Assembly: GCA_964438865.1 (NCBI GenBank) | Contig: CAYTMI010000005.1 | Span: 62,001 to 126,000, forward strand | Direction of reading: 5' to 3' | Source of the DNA: G016234445 sp964438865 | Lineage (GTDB): Bacteria; Chloroflexota; Dehalococcoidia; Tepidiformales; Tepidiformaceae | DNA length: 64,000 nucleotides | Shown: positions 23,145-31,521 of the stretch, piece by piece | Numbering within the stretch: position 1 is the first letter of the stretch | Layout of the letters: each line of letters starts with the position of its first letter | The notes under the pieces: model-generated | What the model was told of the DNA's origin: nothing | The model's input: the letters and a program-made list of their open reading frames with translations, nothing else | Databases searched by the model: none | Made by a program: the position numbers and the translations under genes

Positions 23145-23930
23145 ATGGGACGGCTCAACGGACTCGTGGCGTATGTGACCGGGGGCGGGCGCGGCATCGG
23201 CCGGGCGATCGCGCTCGAAATGGCTCGCGAAGGCGCGGCGATTGCCGTGTCTTCCCGCACCAAGACCGAACTCGACGGCGTCGTGCGCGAAGTCGAAGCG
23301 CTCGGCCGGGAGGGGTTCGCCATTCAGGCCGACGCGATGGTGCGCGAAGAGACCATCGGCGCGGTGGAGGCGGCGCTCCGGCGCTTCGGCAAGGTTGACA
23401 TCCTCGTGAACAACGTGGGCGGCGTAACCACGCGGGCCGGCTTCGAGGACCACGACCCCTTCACCCACGACGACGATGTCTTTGTCGAGAACCTGACGCT
23501 GAATCTCACCACCCACTACTGGTCGACCCGGGCGGTGTTGCCGGGTATGCGCGAGCGCCAGTTCGGCCGGATCATCAGCATCGGTTCGGGCTACGCTAAG
23601 ACGAGCGGCGGCACGCTTTCCTACACCGCGGCCAAGCATGGGCTGATCGGGCTGACGCGGGCGCTCGCGGCATCGGCGGCGCCCTTCGGGATCACTGTGA
23701 ACTGCCTCTGCCCGGCGTGGACAAACACGCAGCTCATCGGCCTCGACCGGCTGGCGGCGCGGCTGGGGACGGATATCGAGGGAGCGAAGGCCCACCTCGG
23801 CGCCGACAACCTCCTCAAGCGGATCCTTGAGCCGGAGGAACTCGGCCCTATGGCGGCGCTCCTCGCGGCCCCGGAATCAGCCGGGGTCACCGGCCAGGTC
23901 ATCAGCGTCGACGGCGGCTACAAGGTCTGA
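23145..23930 (+). CDS. Short-chain dehydrogenase/reductase (SDR)
   Basis: Classical SDR of 261 aa, NAD(P)-dependent oxidoreductase. The dinucleotide loop is TGGGRGIG at residues 12-19; NNVGG follows at about 90; the catalytic Ser is in ISIGSG and the Tyr-Lys pair in SYTAAKHG at about residues 160-167. The C-terminus ends VSVDGG-like (ISVDGGYKV). ATG 23145 is preceded by GGAGGCGGGCAAG. It follows cysS after 85 bp. The 3' end lies before R1 copy 2 and the convergent quinone oxidoreductase. The substrate cannot be deduced. Confidence 0.92.
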   Translation: MGRLNGLVAYVTGGGRGIGRAIALEMAREGAAIAVSSRTKTELDGVVREVEALGREGFAIQADAMVREETIGAVEAALRRFGKVDILVNNVGGVTTRAGFEDHDPFTHDDDVFVENLTLNLTTHYWSTRAVLPGMRERQFGRIISIGSGYAKTSGGTLSYTAAKHGLIGLTRALAASAAPFGITVNCLCPAWTNTQLIGLDRLAARLGTDIEGAKAHLGADNLLKRILEPEELGPMAALLAAPESAGVTGQVISVDGGYKV

Positions 23931-24000
23931 CCGCGCCCGCGTGCCCCGGTACTCCGCGAAAGAACGACAGCGATAACCGCGGGTTACCGCCGACCATCTT

Positions 24001-24047
24001 GCTCCCCCTCTCCCGCGCAGTCGGGAGAGGGGGCCGGGGGGTGAGGG
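24001..24047. repeat. R1 hairpin repeat, copy 2
   Basis: One of the most complete R1 copies: CTCCCCCTCTCCCG-n-CGGGAGAGGGGGCCGGGGGGTGAGGG. It fills the end of the gap between the SDR gene and the convergent quinone oxidoreductase, ending at that gene's stop codon. It could act as a bidirectional terminator hairpin here. Confidence 0.85.
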
Positions 24048-25016
24048 CTACGGGATGAGCAGAACCCGCCCGAAGGCCTGGCGGCTCTCGATGTAGCGGT
24101 GCGCATCGGCGGCCCCGGCCAGCGGGAACGTTCGGTCGATCACCACCTTCAGCTCGCCCTTCGCCACGTCCCGGATGACGCCTTCGATCACCCCGCGCGT
24201 CCGGGCGGCGTTGTAGCTCATCTCGGCGCCGAGAAAGACGCCCGTGATGCTCGCGTTCTTCTGCATCAGCGGCGAGATGTCCGGCGGCGCCGCTTCCCGG
24301 CCCGCCCGGCCCACCCAGCTTATCCGGCCACGGTAGGCCAGCGCCGCGACGCTCCCCTCCAGCGTCTTGCCGCCCACGGAGTCGACCACAAGGTCGACGC
24401 CCCGGCCGCCGGTGAGCTCCATGACCCGGGCAACGAAGTTGGTGCTGCGATAGTTGATCCCGTGGTCCATGCCGTACTCGTCCAGCCGGCCCAGGCGGTC
24501 GTCACTCGATGCCGTCGCGATGACCGTCGCCCCGGCCCGCTTCGCCAGCTGAATCGCGGCCAGCCCGACGCCGCCCGCGCCCGCCTGGACAAGCACGGTT
24601 TCGCCCTTCGCCAGGTGGCCGAATTCGAAGAGGCAGTCGTGGGCCGTCGCGAACTCGATAGGGATGCCCGCGGCGTGACGGATGTCGAGACCGCCGGGCA
24701 CGGCGTAGGCGGCGGCTGCGGGGACCGATACGACGGCGGCGTGGGACCCGAAGGGCATGGTCGCGACCACCGGCTGGCCGGGGTGGAACCCGGTCACCTG
24801 GGCGCCGATTTCCCGGACGATGCCGGCCGCCTGGTAACCGACGATGTGGGGCTTCGTCGCCAGCACGCCGCCCTGCCGGTGAAGCGTGTCCCCGCCCTGG
24901 ATGCTGACCGCCTTGACGTCGACCAGGATGCCGCCGGGCCGGCAGACGGGGTCCGGCACTTCTTCGTACCGGAACACTTCCGGGCCGCCCGTTTCGTAGT
25001 AGACCGCTGCCTTCAT
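24048..25016 (-). CDS. Quinone oxidoreductase-like (zeta-crystallin type) MDR dehydrogenase
   Basis: NADPH-dependent medium-chain dehydrogenase/reductase of 322 aa without the structural-zinc Cys cluster, as in quinone oxidoreductases. The N-terminal GroES-like domain carries KAAVYYETGGPEVFRYEEVP and GYQAAGIVREIG. The Rossmann fold has VLVQAGAGGVGLAAIQLAKRAGATVI at about residues 140-165. ATG 25016 is preceded by GAGGAGCG, so it has a Shine-Dalgarno. It is divergent from chrA with 119 bp between. Probably one-electron or alkenal/quinone reduction; exact substrate unknown. Confidence 0.9.
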   Translation of the reverse strand: MKAAVYYETGGPEVFRYEEVPDPVCRPGGILVDVKAVSIQGGDTLHRQGGVLATKPHIVGYQAAGIVREIGAQVTGFHPGQPVVATMPFGSHAAVVSVPAAAAYAVPGGLDIRHAAGIPIEFATAHDCLFEFGHLAKGETVLVQAGAGGVGLAAIQLAKRAGATVIATASSDDRLGRLDEYGMDHGINYRSTNFVARVMELTGGRGVDLVVDSVGGKTLEGSVAALAYRGRISWVGRAGREAAPPDISPLMQKNASITGVFLGAEMSYNAARTRGVIEGVIRDVAKGELKVVIDRTFPLAGAADAHRYIESRQAFGRVLLIP

Positions 25017-25135
25017 GGTTCGCTCCTCTTCGCGCTGTTCGTGGGGTAGGTGCCGGGCATTGTCGCACGCGGCGTTCGCGGCCGTTCACGGGATGCGAAG
25101 CCCCATCGCACCCTGCTGCCGTAGACTGGCCGGCG

Positions 25136-26284
25136 ATGTCATCCCCCGCGTCACCCGGCCAGGGGCGCCTCTCCGAAGTCGCGTTCTATTTCCTCCGCCT
25201 TGGGGCGATCGCGTTCGGCGGCCCGGCAGCGCACCTGGCGATCATGCGCCGCGAACTGGTGGCTACCCGGAAATGGGTCACCGATGCCGAGTTTATGGAC
25301 CTGGTGGGCGCTGCGAACCTGATCCCCGGGCCGAATTCGACCGAGCTCGCGATGCACCTGGGCGCCCGCCGCGCGGGCTGGGCCGGGCTCTGGCTGGGCG
25401 GGCTCGGGTTCCTGCTGCCTGCCGTCTGCGTGGTCCTCGCCCTCGCCTGGGCCTATGTCGAATACGGTTCCACCCCGGCGGGTGAAGGCATCATCTGGGG
25501 GGTCCAGCCCTTCGTCCTTGCGATCGTGGTGCAGGCGATCTGGGGCCTCCGGCGGGCGGCAATCAAGGGCGGGATGACCGCCGTCGGCGGCGCTGCGGTG
25601 GTTGGACTCGCTCTCGCCGGCGTGGACCAGGTCATCCTCATCTTCGCCGCCGGGGCGCTGCTCGTCGCGAGGGCGAAGCTGGGCCCGCCGGTGGCGAAGC
25701 TGCTCCGGTCACTCCGGGGCGGCGGCCACGCTGCCGTGTTCTTCGCCGTGCCCGCCGGCTATTCGTTGACGGAACTCTTCCTCGTGTTCCTCAAGATCGG
25801 TTCTGTCCTCTACGGCAGCGGCTACGTGCTTTTCGCCTTCCTCGAAGCCGACTTCGTCGACAGCCGCGGCTGGCTGACCGAGCAGCAACTGGTGGACGCG
25901 ATCGCCGTCGGCCAGTTCACGCCGGGGCCGTTGTTCAGTTCCGCCACCTTCGCGGGCTACCTCATCGATGGCGTCCCCGGTGCCCTCGCGGCGACAGCCG
26001 GCATCTTCCTGCCGTCGTTCGTCTTTGTGACCCTGACCTACCGGTTCGTGCCGCGGTTGCGCCGCTCGACCTGGGCCGCGCCGTTCCTCGATGGCGTGAA
26101 CGTGGCGGCGCTGGCGTTGATGGCGGTGGTCACGGTTACGCTGGCGCGGGAGACGCTCGATTCGGCCGGGGCGCTGGCGCTGTTCGCGGCGGCGGCCGTG
26201 GTGCTCATCCGTTGGAGCCCGAACACGGCCTGGCTGGTGTTCGCGGGCGCCGGCGCGGGTCTGCTCCGCGCCGCGGTGACGTAG
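25136..26284 (+). CDS. chrA: Chromate transporter ChrA (two-domain)
   Basis: CHR-family membrane protein of 382 aa with two homologous halves, each about five or six helices. The CHR signature appears twice: FGGPAAHLAIM with GAANLIPGPNSTELAMHLG in the N-half, and FLKIGSVLYGSGYVLFAFLEADFV with VGQFTPGPLFSSATFAGYL in the C-half. Known members export chromate. It starts at ATG 25136, eight bases after TAGACT (25122-25127), with no Shine-Dalgarno, so a leaderless start is likely. A ChrB-domain protein occurs at 61.7 kb, but not in the same operon. Confidence 0.92.
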   Translation: MSSPASPGQGRLSEVAFYFLRLGAIAFGGPAAHLAIMRRELVATRKWVTDAEFMDLVGAANLIPGPNSTELAMHLGARRAGWAGLWLGGLGFLLPAVCVVLALAWAYVEYGSTPAGEGIIWGVQPFVLAIVVQAIWGLRRAAIKGGMTAVGGAAVVGLALAGVDQVILIFAAGALLVARAKLGPPVAKLLRSLRGGGHAAVFFAVPAGYSLTELFLVFLKIGSVLYGSGYVLFAFLEADFVDSRGWLTEQQLVDAIAVGQFTPGPLFSSATFAGYLIDGVPGALAATAGIFLPSFVFVTLTYRFVPRLRRSTWAAPFLDGVNVAALALMAVVTVTLARETLDSAGALALFAAAAVVLIRWSPNTAWLVFAGAGAGLLRAAVT

Positions 26285-26674
26285 CTACCGGACGACGACG
26301 ACTTCGACCGGGAGCCCGAGTCCCGCCCACGAGCGGTCCGCCGTCACCACGGGGAACTTCAGCCGCATCCCCAGCGCGAGGCAGGCGCGGTCCCCGAGCG
26401 ACAGCCCGGCCTGGCGGGTCGCCCCCCGGAGCAGCCCGGCAGCGAACGCGAGTTCCGCATCGAAGTCGCGGATGTCGAGCTTCACAGTAGAGATGGCGCG
26501 TTGGATGGTGGTTTCCGCGGACCCCTGCTCGACAAGCTTTGTGACGACTTCGGCAAGGTTGACGCTGCACAGCAGTGCCACGGGGCCCGCCAGCCAGCGG
26601 CGCACGACGGCCTCGCCCGGCTCCCCGTTGAGGACCGCGAGGACTGCCGAACTGTCCAGCACGGCGTCACTCAC
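26285..26674 (-). CDS. PIN-domain toxin, VapC type
   Basis: Putative ribonuclease toxin of 129 aa. All four PIN acidic positions are visible: Asp7 (VLDSSAVLA), Glu42 (NLAEVV), Asp95 (LGDRACLALG) and Asp113 (TADRSW). The start is GTG 26674, which overlaps the end of the antitoxin gene by eight bases; upstream in-frame codons would lie inside the antitoxin. Overlap and order (antitoxin first) are typical of VapBC modules. It converges on chrA with no space: the two stop codons abut. The target RNA is unknown. Confidence 0.9.
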   Translation of the reverse strand: MSDAVLDSSAVLAVLNGEPGEAVVRRWLAGPVALLCSVNLAEVVTKLVEQGSAETTIQRAISTVKLDIRDFDAELAFAAGLLRGATRQAGLSLGDRACLALGMRLKFPVVTADRSWAGLGLPVEVVVVR

Positions 26675-26930
26675 TCGCGGCTTCCGCGTGACGCTCCGCA
26701 ATCAACTCGTCGACCAGGGAGACTCCTGGAGGGACCAACGCGCGCACGATCGCCTGAGCGCGGCGGAGGCCCTCATCCGCTGTCATGAGCCGCAGTTCAC
26801 CTTCCTCTAGGAAGACGATCAGCGCAGTTCCCGGCTCCATGCACAGCGCCCTGCGAAACGCGGCCGGGATGACAATGCGCCCACCCTCACCGACGACGCC
26901 GAATGCGCGGTTTTCGAAGAGTTTTCCCAT
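26667..26930 (-). CDS. AbrB/MazE-type (SpoVT-like) antitoxin
   Basis: Protein of 87 aa with an N-terminal swapped-hairpin AbrB DNA-binding domain: ENRAFGVVGEGGRIVIPAAFRRAL is the expected strand-loop-strand with the conserved Gly-x-hydrophobic-x-hydrophobic-P. This is followed by EPGTALIVFLEEGELRL. The C-terminal ~35 residues should bind the PIN toxin. ATG 26930 is preferred over an upstream in-frame ATG 26966. The upstream DNA (26931-26975) has an imperfect CATGTTTT/AAAATG symmetry that could be its operator. It belongs to the VapBC-like pair with the overlapping toxin gene. Confidence 0.85.
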   Translation of the reverse strand: MGKLFENRAFGVVGEGGRIVIPAAFRRALCMEPGTALIVFLEEGELRLMTADEGLRRAQAIVRALVPPGVSLVDELIAERHAEAASE

Positions 26931-26993
26931 GTGGAACAGCGTGGCGCATTTTGGAAAACATGGCAAGAGTCCGAAAGCTGGCAGAAACTCTGA

Positions 26994-27494
26994 CTACTGG
27001 ACGTCGAAGTACAGGTCGCCGTGCGAGTCGTCCGGGTTGAAGTGCAGGAACCGCACCTTGCTCCCCGCCGGCAGGCTCCCCGGGAAACGTAGATGGATCG
27101 TCCCATCCTGGTTGCGGGTGGCTTCGAGTTCGAGCACAGTGCCGTCTTCCAGCACGAACGTGAAGGCCCCCGGGGCGACGGCCACGCCCTCGACCTTCAC
27201 GTCGAGTACCGGCCCCTGCTCCCAGGTGAGCCCCTCGATCACCGCCGCCACCTTCCGCCCGCTTTCGGTGTCGGTCTCGGCGACCGCACCGATCGTGAGC
27301 GGCGCATGGATGTCCTGGGCGGCGCCAGCGCTTTCGTTGCGCTGCCGGCTGAGGAGCGCGCCGAGGATGGAAACGAGCACGATCAGCCCGATGAAGACGA
27401 GGGCCGTGGTCAGGGCGCTGCGGAAGAAGCGGAGCGTGGAGAGCGCCTCGCGTTCGTATTCCGGCGAATGCGGTGGGGGCTGTTCGCTGCTCAT
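26994..27494 (-). CDS. Single-pass membrane protein, unknown function
   Basis: Protein of 166 aa. An N-terminal cytoplasmic stretch (about 25 residues, Pro/Glu-rich) is followed by one hydrophobic helix (TTALVFIGLIVLVSILGALL), then an extracytoplasmic domain of about 115 residues rich in beta strands (DVKVEGVAVAPGAFTFVLED, SKVRFLHFNPDDSHGDLYF). No family recognised. The start ATG 27494 is four bases after the stop of the CCA-adding enzyme gene, so the two share an operon. Its codon use matches its neighbours. Confidence 0.7.
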   Translation of the reverse strand: MSSEQPPPHSPEYEREALSTLRFFRSALTTALVFIGLIVLVSILGALLSRQRNESAGAAQDIHAPLTIGAVAETDTESGRKVAAVIEGLTWEQGPVLDVKVEGVAVAPGAFTFVLEDGTVLELEATRNQDGTIHLRFPGSLPAGSKVRFLHFNPDDSHGDLYFDVQ

Positions 27495-27498
27495 GACG

Positions 27499-28905
27499 TC
27501 ATTCTCCCGCGCCGCGGACGGCCCCGCTGAGCCCCGCGGCCGTTGTCTTCGCGCGCGACCGTAGCTCCTCGCCCATCATCCTGCGGGCGAGACGCTCGGC
27601 CTCGACGCGGTCGCCCGGCGCCAGATCGCCGTCGAGCACGAGGTTGCTCAGGTATTGCTTGACTCGGCGGATCCAGGGGCCCGGTTCGCGGTCGAACAGG
27701 TGGACGAGGTCGTCGCCGGTGAGTGGGCTTTCGGCGCGGAGGGCGGCGGCGTCCTCTTCCTCGGCGCGGTGGCAAGCGGCATCGAGAAGGTCGTGGTAGG
27801 CGGTGTCGTCGTACGTGTGGCTGGCGTTGTCCGCGCGCTTGAGCGCCACCAGGTCCTCCCAGTGGCCTTCGCACTTCGCCATGAACCGCCGCACCGACCG
27901 CCGGTCGTCGGGGGCGGGGCGGTCCATGTGGCGCCGGACGAGCAACTGGATCCGGAGCGCCTCCTGGCGGCCCATCTTCAGCCGTGCCAGCAGATCTTCG
28001 GCCAGCGTCGCGCCCTCGGTTTCGTGGCGATAGAAGCCCCATTCGCCGTTCGCCTTGACGTGCCGGACGGCCGGCTTGCCGAGATCGTGCATCAGCGCCG
28101 TCCAACGCCGCAGCCGCCGCGTCTCGGGCGTCGTCGCGATCGCCTGCACGGTCGCGACGGTGTGCCCCCAGACGTCGTAGAAATGGAAGCGGTTCTGGTC
28201 GCAGCCCACCATCGTGGCGAGTTCCGGGAGCACCACCGGCAGCACCCCGGTCACCCGGAGAAGGTCGAGCCCGTGCCCGGGAGTCGTTCCCTGGAGGAGT
28301 TTGTCCAGTTCGCTGGTCACCCGTTCCTGGGAGAGCGTCGCGAGGAGCGTCGCCGTTGACGCCATCGCCGAAAGCGTGCCGGGTTCGACCCCGAAGTCGA
28401 GCTGGCTGGCGAAGCGGATGCCCCGGAGGATCCGCAGTGGGTCTTCGAGGAACCGCGTTTCGGCGTGTCCGATGGCGCGGATAAGGCGCACTTCCACGTC
28501 CCTGGCGCCACCGAACGGGTCAATCCTCCTGCCGGTGTGGAGGTCCTCCGCGAGCCCGTTGACCGTGAAGTCGCGGCGGGCCAGGTCTTCTTCGATGCTT
28601 CGGCCGAAAGTGACATCCGGCCAGCGCGGCCCGGCGTCGTAGGAGTCGCCCCGGAAGGTGGTCACTTCGTGGTGCCGCCCATCGAGAAGGACGCCGATCG
28701 TGCCAAATCGCTTGCCAATCGTGGTGAAGGGCGCGCCCATCGACCGCGCGATCGCCTCGACCTCGTCCGGCAGGGCGTCGGTGGCATAGTCTTCGTCGGC
28801 GAGTGGCCGGCCGAGGAGTTGGTCGCGCAGGGCGCCGCCCACCAGCCAGAGCTGGCGTTCGTGTGCGCGGAAGGCCTCTGCAAGGCGGGCACGGGCGGAT
28901 GGCAT
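27499..28905 (-). CDS. cca: CCA-adding tRNA nucleotidyltransferase (class II, with HD domain)
   Basis: Protein of 468 aa, adds or repairs the 3' CCA of tRNAs (or, in some relatives, acts as poly(A) polymerase). Class II motifs are in order: LVGGALRDQLLGR with the DEDYATDA acidic pair (residues 20-45), RRDFTVNGLA, PFGGARDVEVRLIRAIG, and EDPLRILRGIRFASQL. An HD motif (RWTALMHDLGKP) marks a C-terminal HD domain, as in the CCA/phosphohydrolase group. ATG 28905 is six bases after TACTCT (minus strand, 28912-28917) without a Shine-Dalgarno, so it is probably leaderless. Confidence 0.92.
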   Translation of the reverse strand: MPSARARLAEAFRAHERQLWLVGGALRDQLLGRPLADEDYATDALPDEVEAIARSMGAPFTTIGKRFGTIGVLLDGRHHEVTTFRGDSYDAGPRWPDVTFGRSIEEDLARRDFTVNGLAEDLHTGRRIDPFGGARDVEVRLIRAIGHAETRFLEDPLRILRGIRFASQLDFGVEPGTLSAMASTATLLATLSQERVTSELDKLLQGTTPGHGLDLLRVTGVLPVVLPELATMVGCDQNRFHFYDVWGHTVATVQAIATTPETRRLRRWTALMHDLGKPAVRHVKANGEWGFYRHETEGATLAEDLLARLKMGRQEALRIQLLVRRHMDRPAPDDRRSVRRFMAKCEGHWEDLVALKRADNASHTYDDTAYHDLLDAACHRAEEEDAAALRAESPLTGDDLVHLFDREPGPWIRRVKQYLSNLVLDGDLAPGDRVEAERLARRMMGEELRSRAKTTAAGLSGAVRGAGE

Positions 28906-28994
28906 GAGTTGAGAGTACAGGACAGCCGGGGTTGGCGGGCGGCCGGCGCCGTACGAGTAAGTTGACTCTGCCTGGGGGCAGGGACCGCTCGGAG

Positions 28995-29987
28995 TTAGCG
29001 CATGCCCCCGAGCGTCTGCAGCTTCCGCCAGTGGTGCTCCGTGATGATCCGCCGGATGGTGCCGGTGCGTGAGCGCATGACGAGCGACTCGCTCGTGGCA
29101 CCCCCCGGGCGATACTCGACGCCGTTGAGGAGGTCGCCGGTGGTGACGCCGGTCGCCGCGAAGAAGACGTCGTCGCCCTTCACCAGGTCGTCGATCGTGA
29201 GCACGTCGGTCAGGCTGAGGCCGTGCTCTGCCGCGTATTTGCGGTCATCGTCGTTCCTCGCCCAGAGGCGCCCCTGGAAGTCGCCTTCGACACACTTGAG
29301 CGCCGCCGCCGCGATCACGCCTTCCGGCGACCCGCCGATCCCGAGCATCATGTCCACCCCCGAGCCGGCCACGCCCGCCGAGACCGCGGCCGGGGCGTCC
29401 CCGTCGGTGATGAAGCGAATCCGCGCCCCCGCCGCTCGCACCTGGTCGGCGATCTCGGTGTTGCGGTCCCGGTCGAGGATGATCACGGTGACCTCCTCGA
29501 CGCCGATACCCTTCGCCCGCGCCACCTGCTGGATGTTCCAGGCCACCGGCGCGGCAAGGTCGATCATGCCCTTCGCTTCGGGGCCGACCGCGATCTTCTC
29601 CATGTAGAAGATGTCGTGCGGGTTGTAGAGGGTCCCCCTCGGCGCGCAAGCGATGACGCTCACGGCCCCCGGCCGGCCCATCGCCGTCAGCCGGGTGCCT
29701 TCCAGGGGGTCCACGGCAACGTCTACCTGGGGGCCCTGGCCGTTGCCCACGCGCTCACCGTTGAAGAGCATCGGCGCTTCGTCTTTTTCGCCTTCGCCGA
29801 TGACGATGATCCCGTCCATGTCGACGGTGTCGAGCATGAGCCGCATGGCGTCGACGGCCGCCCCATCGGCGCCGTTCTTGTCGCCGCGCCCCACCCAGCG
29901 CGCCGCCGCGAGCGCAGCCGCTTCCGTCGTGCGCACCAGTTCCATCGCGATGTTGCGGTCGGGGACTTGTTCGTTTCTCACCGGCAT
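28995..29987 (-). CDS. glpX: Class II fructose-1,6-bisphosphatase (GlpX)
   Basis: Metal- and Li-sensitive FBPase of the GlpX family (330 aa), hydrolyses fructose-1,6-bisphosphate in gluconeogenesis; some homologues also act on sedoheptulose bisphosphate. Motifs: IVIGEGEKDEAPML at about residues 61-74, VDPLEGT (about 92-98) with the catalytic Asp/Glu, and LGIGGSPEGVIAAAA. Full length. ATG 29987 has a GGAGAGAACCC leader. It sits between the CCA enzyme and an HD protein, all on the minus strand with short gaps. Confidence 0.96.
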   Translation of the reverse strand: MPVRNEQVPDRNIAMELVRTTEAAALAAARWVGRGDKNGADGAAVDAMRLMLDTVDMDGIIVIGEGEKDEAPMLFNGERVGNGQGPQVDVAVDPLEGTRLTAMGRPGAVSVIACAPRGTLYNPHDIFYMEKIAVGPEAKGMIDLAAPVAWNIQQVARAKGIGVEEVTVIILDRDRNTEIADQVRAAGARIRFITDGDAPAAVSAGVAGSGVDMMLGIGGSPEGVIAAAALKCVEGDFQGRLWARNDDDRKYAAEHGLSLTDVLTIDDLVKGDDVFFAATGVTTGDLLNGVEYRPGGATSESLVMRSRTGTIRRIITEHHWRKLQTLGGMR

Positions 29988-30033
29988 CGGGTTCTCTCCA
30001 ACTCCAGGGGTGTGTGGTCGCAGTCCTGCGAAC

Positions 30034-30591
30034 TCAGGGGTTTATCCCCAGCTGTTCGGCCACGGGTTTCAAGGCTTCGGCGACAAAGAGGATGTGCTGG
30101 TCCAGTTCGACGCCAAGGTCGGCCGCGCCCTTGACCAGGTCGTCGCGGTTTACGCCGCGGGCGAACGCCTTGTCCTTCATCTTCTTCCGCACCGACGCGG
30201 CTTCGATCGACGAAAGCGACCGGTCCGGCTTCATCAGTGTGCAGGCGATGACGAACCCGGAGAGTTCGTCGCAGGCGTACACCGCCCGGTCCATCTGCTG
30301 GTGGTATTCGAGCCCGAGGAAGGGCGCGTGGCAGAGGATCGCGTAGCGGATGTCTTCCGGGACGCCCCGCGCTTCGAGGATTTTCGAACCCTCTTTCGGG
30401 TGCAGTTCCGCGGTCGGGTGGATTTCCCAGTCGAAGTCGTGGAGGAGGCCCGCGATGCCCCACTTCTCGACGTCTTCATGGAGGAGTTTCGCGTAAGCCT
30501 GCATTGCCGCTTCGACAGCGATGCCGTGCTTGCGCGTGCGCTCCTCCTTCGAAAACTCGACGAGGATGTCCCAGGCCTGTTCGCGGTGCAT
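30034..30591 (-). CDS. HD-domain phosphohydrolase-like protein
   Basis: Helical protein of 185 aa with an HD fold: RKHGIAVEAAMQAYA gives the first His (His22), and LLHDFDWEIHP (about residues 49-59) gives the central His-Asp. CHAPFLGLEYHQQMDRAVYACDELSG supplies later metal-ligand positions. Members of this uncharacterised bacterial subgroup are probably metal-dependent phosphohydrolases. ATG 30591 is preceded by GGAGGGCGGGGGC. It is 46 bp upstream of glpX in the same direction, likely cotranscribed. Substrate unknown. Confidence 0.85.
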   Translation of the reverse strand: MHREQAWDILVEFSKEERTRKHGIAVEAAMQAYAKLLHEDVEKWGIAGLLHDFDWEIHPTAELHPKEGSKILEARGVPEDIRYAILCHAPFLGLEYHQQMDRAVYACDELSGFVIACTLMKPDRSLSSIEAASVRKKMKDKAFARGVNRDDLVKGAADLGVELDQHILFVAEALKPVAEQLGINP

Positions 30592-30654
30592 GCTGCCCCC
30601 GCCCTCCGTTTGCGTCGCCCAGATCCTACCAGAGGAGCGCCGTCCACGATTGCC

Positions 30655-31488
30655 TTAGAGCGGGCGTCCCGTCAGGAACGTCAGCCCCTTCGCCAGCACT
30701 TCCCCCGCGAACACCGCACCCATGCAGATGTAGAGCAGCCCGGTCGCGCTCTGCATCGCCTGTAGCTTCGTGGTCCGGAGCGAAAGCACGGCCAGCACCA
30801 TCGGGAAGACCAGCCCGACGCTGATTCGCAGGTAGAGGGCGGGGTTCGCCACCAGCGACACGTCCACCGGGTTCGCCGGCTTCGGGACGTCGCCCACCGG
30901 GACCGCCAGGTTCAGCAGCACCACAAGCGCCTGGAACGCGATCGCCCCGATCAGCAGCCACGCGAGGTCGCGAAGTGGCCACGATGGCAACGACCCTTCT
31001 GTGAGGTACCAGTGGCCCCAGACCATCGACACGGAGACCGCACCCATTGCCAGCGTGCCGGCCAGCAACGCCAGCAGCGACCCCGGGTACGCCCAGACCG
31101 GGGGTGCCAGCATCGCCGCCAGCAGCGCCACCGTCACGGCCCCGGCGATCGCGCCAGTGATGCCCGCCAGCCGCCCCACCGGGTCCCACCCCATGAACAC
31201 CGAGAACATGTACACCACGCTGGCGCCGAGGACGATGAGCAGGCCCCGCTTTGCCGGGTCGAACCAGTCCGCGTCGATAGGGTAGCCGTCGACTTCGGCG
31301 CCGATGCTGATCCCGCTGGCGGTCCAGTAGGCGAGCCCGGTGGCAACGGCCGCGCTCAGGGCCATCGTCATCACGAAGCCACGCGTGACGCCGCCGCGGA
31401 GGTCGCTGCCCAGCGTCACCCAGAGGCTGCCGATGCCCATCTCCGCGAGGATCAACAGCAGGGTGTGGGGCAGCGCCTCGACGTTCAC
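30655..31488 (-). CDS. Polytopic membrane protein, unknown function
   Basis: Protein of 277 aa with about eight predicted membrane helices (LLILAEMGIGSLWV, FVMTMALSAAVATGLAYW, LIVLGASVVYMFSVFMG, ITGAIAGAVTVALLAAML, LLALLAGTLAMGAVSVSM, LLIGAIAFQALVVLLNLAV, ISVGLVFPMVLAVLSL, GLLYICMGAVFAGEVL). A conserved-looking polar stretch, VWGHWYLTEG, lies at a helix end and may bind a cofactor. The general layout recalls NrfD/DmsC-like anchors, but there is no firm match. GTG 31488 lies seven bases after a TACACT box (31496-31501, minus), so it is probably leaderless. Confidence 0.72.
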   Translation of the reverse strand: MNVEALPHTLLLILAEMGIGSLWVTLGSDLRGGVTRGFVMTMALSAAVATGLAYWTASGISIGAEVDGYPIDADWFDPAKRGLLIVLGASVVYMFSVFMGWDPVGRLAGITGAIAGAVTVALLAAMLAPPVWAYPGSLLALLAGTLAMGAVSVSMVWGHWYLTEGSLPSWPLRDLAWLLIGAIAFQALVVLLNLAVPVGDVPKPANPVDVSLVANPALYLRISVGLVFPMVLAVLSLRTTKLQAMQSATGLLYICMGAVFAGEVLAKGLTFLTGRPL

Positions 31489-31521
31489 AGGTTCGAGTGT
31501 AGAGGCGCCGCCGGGTAGGGG

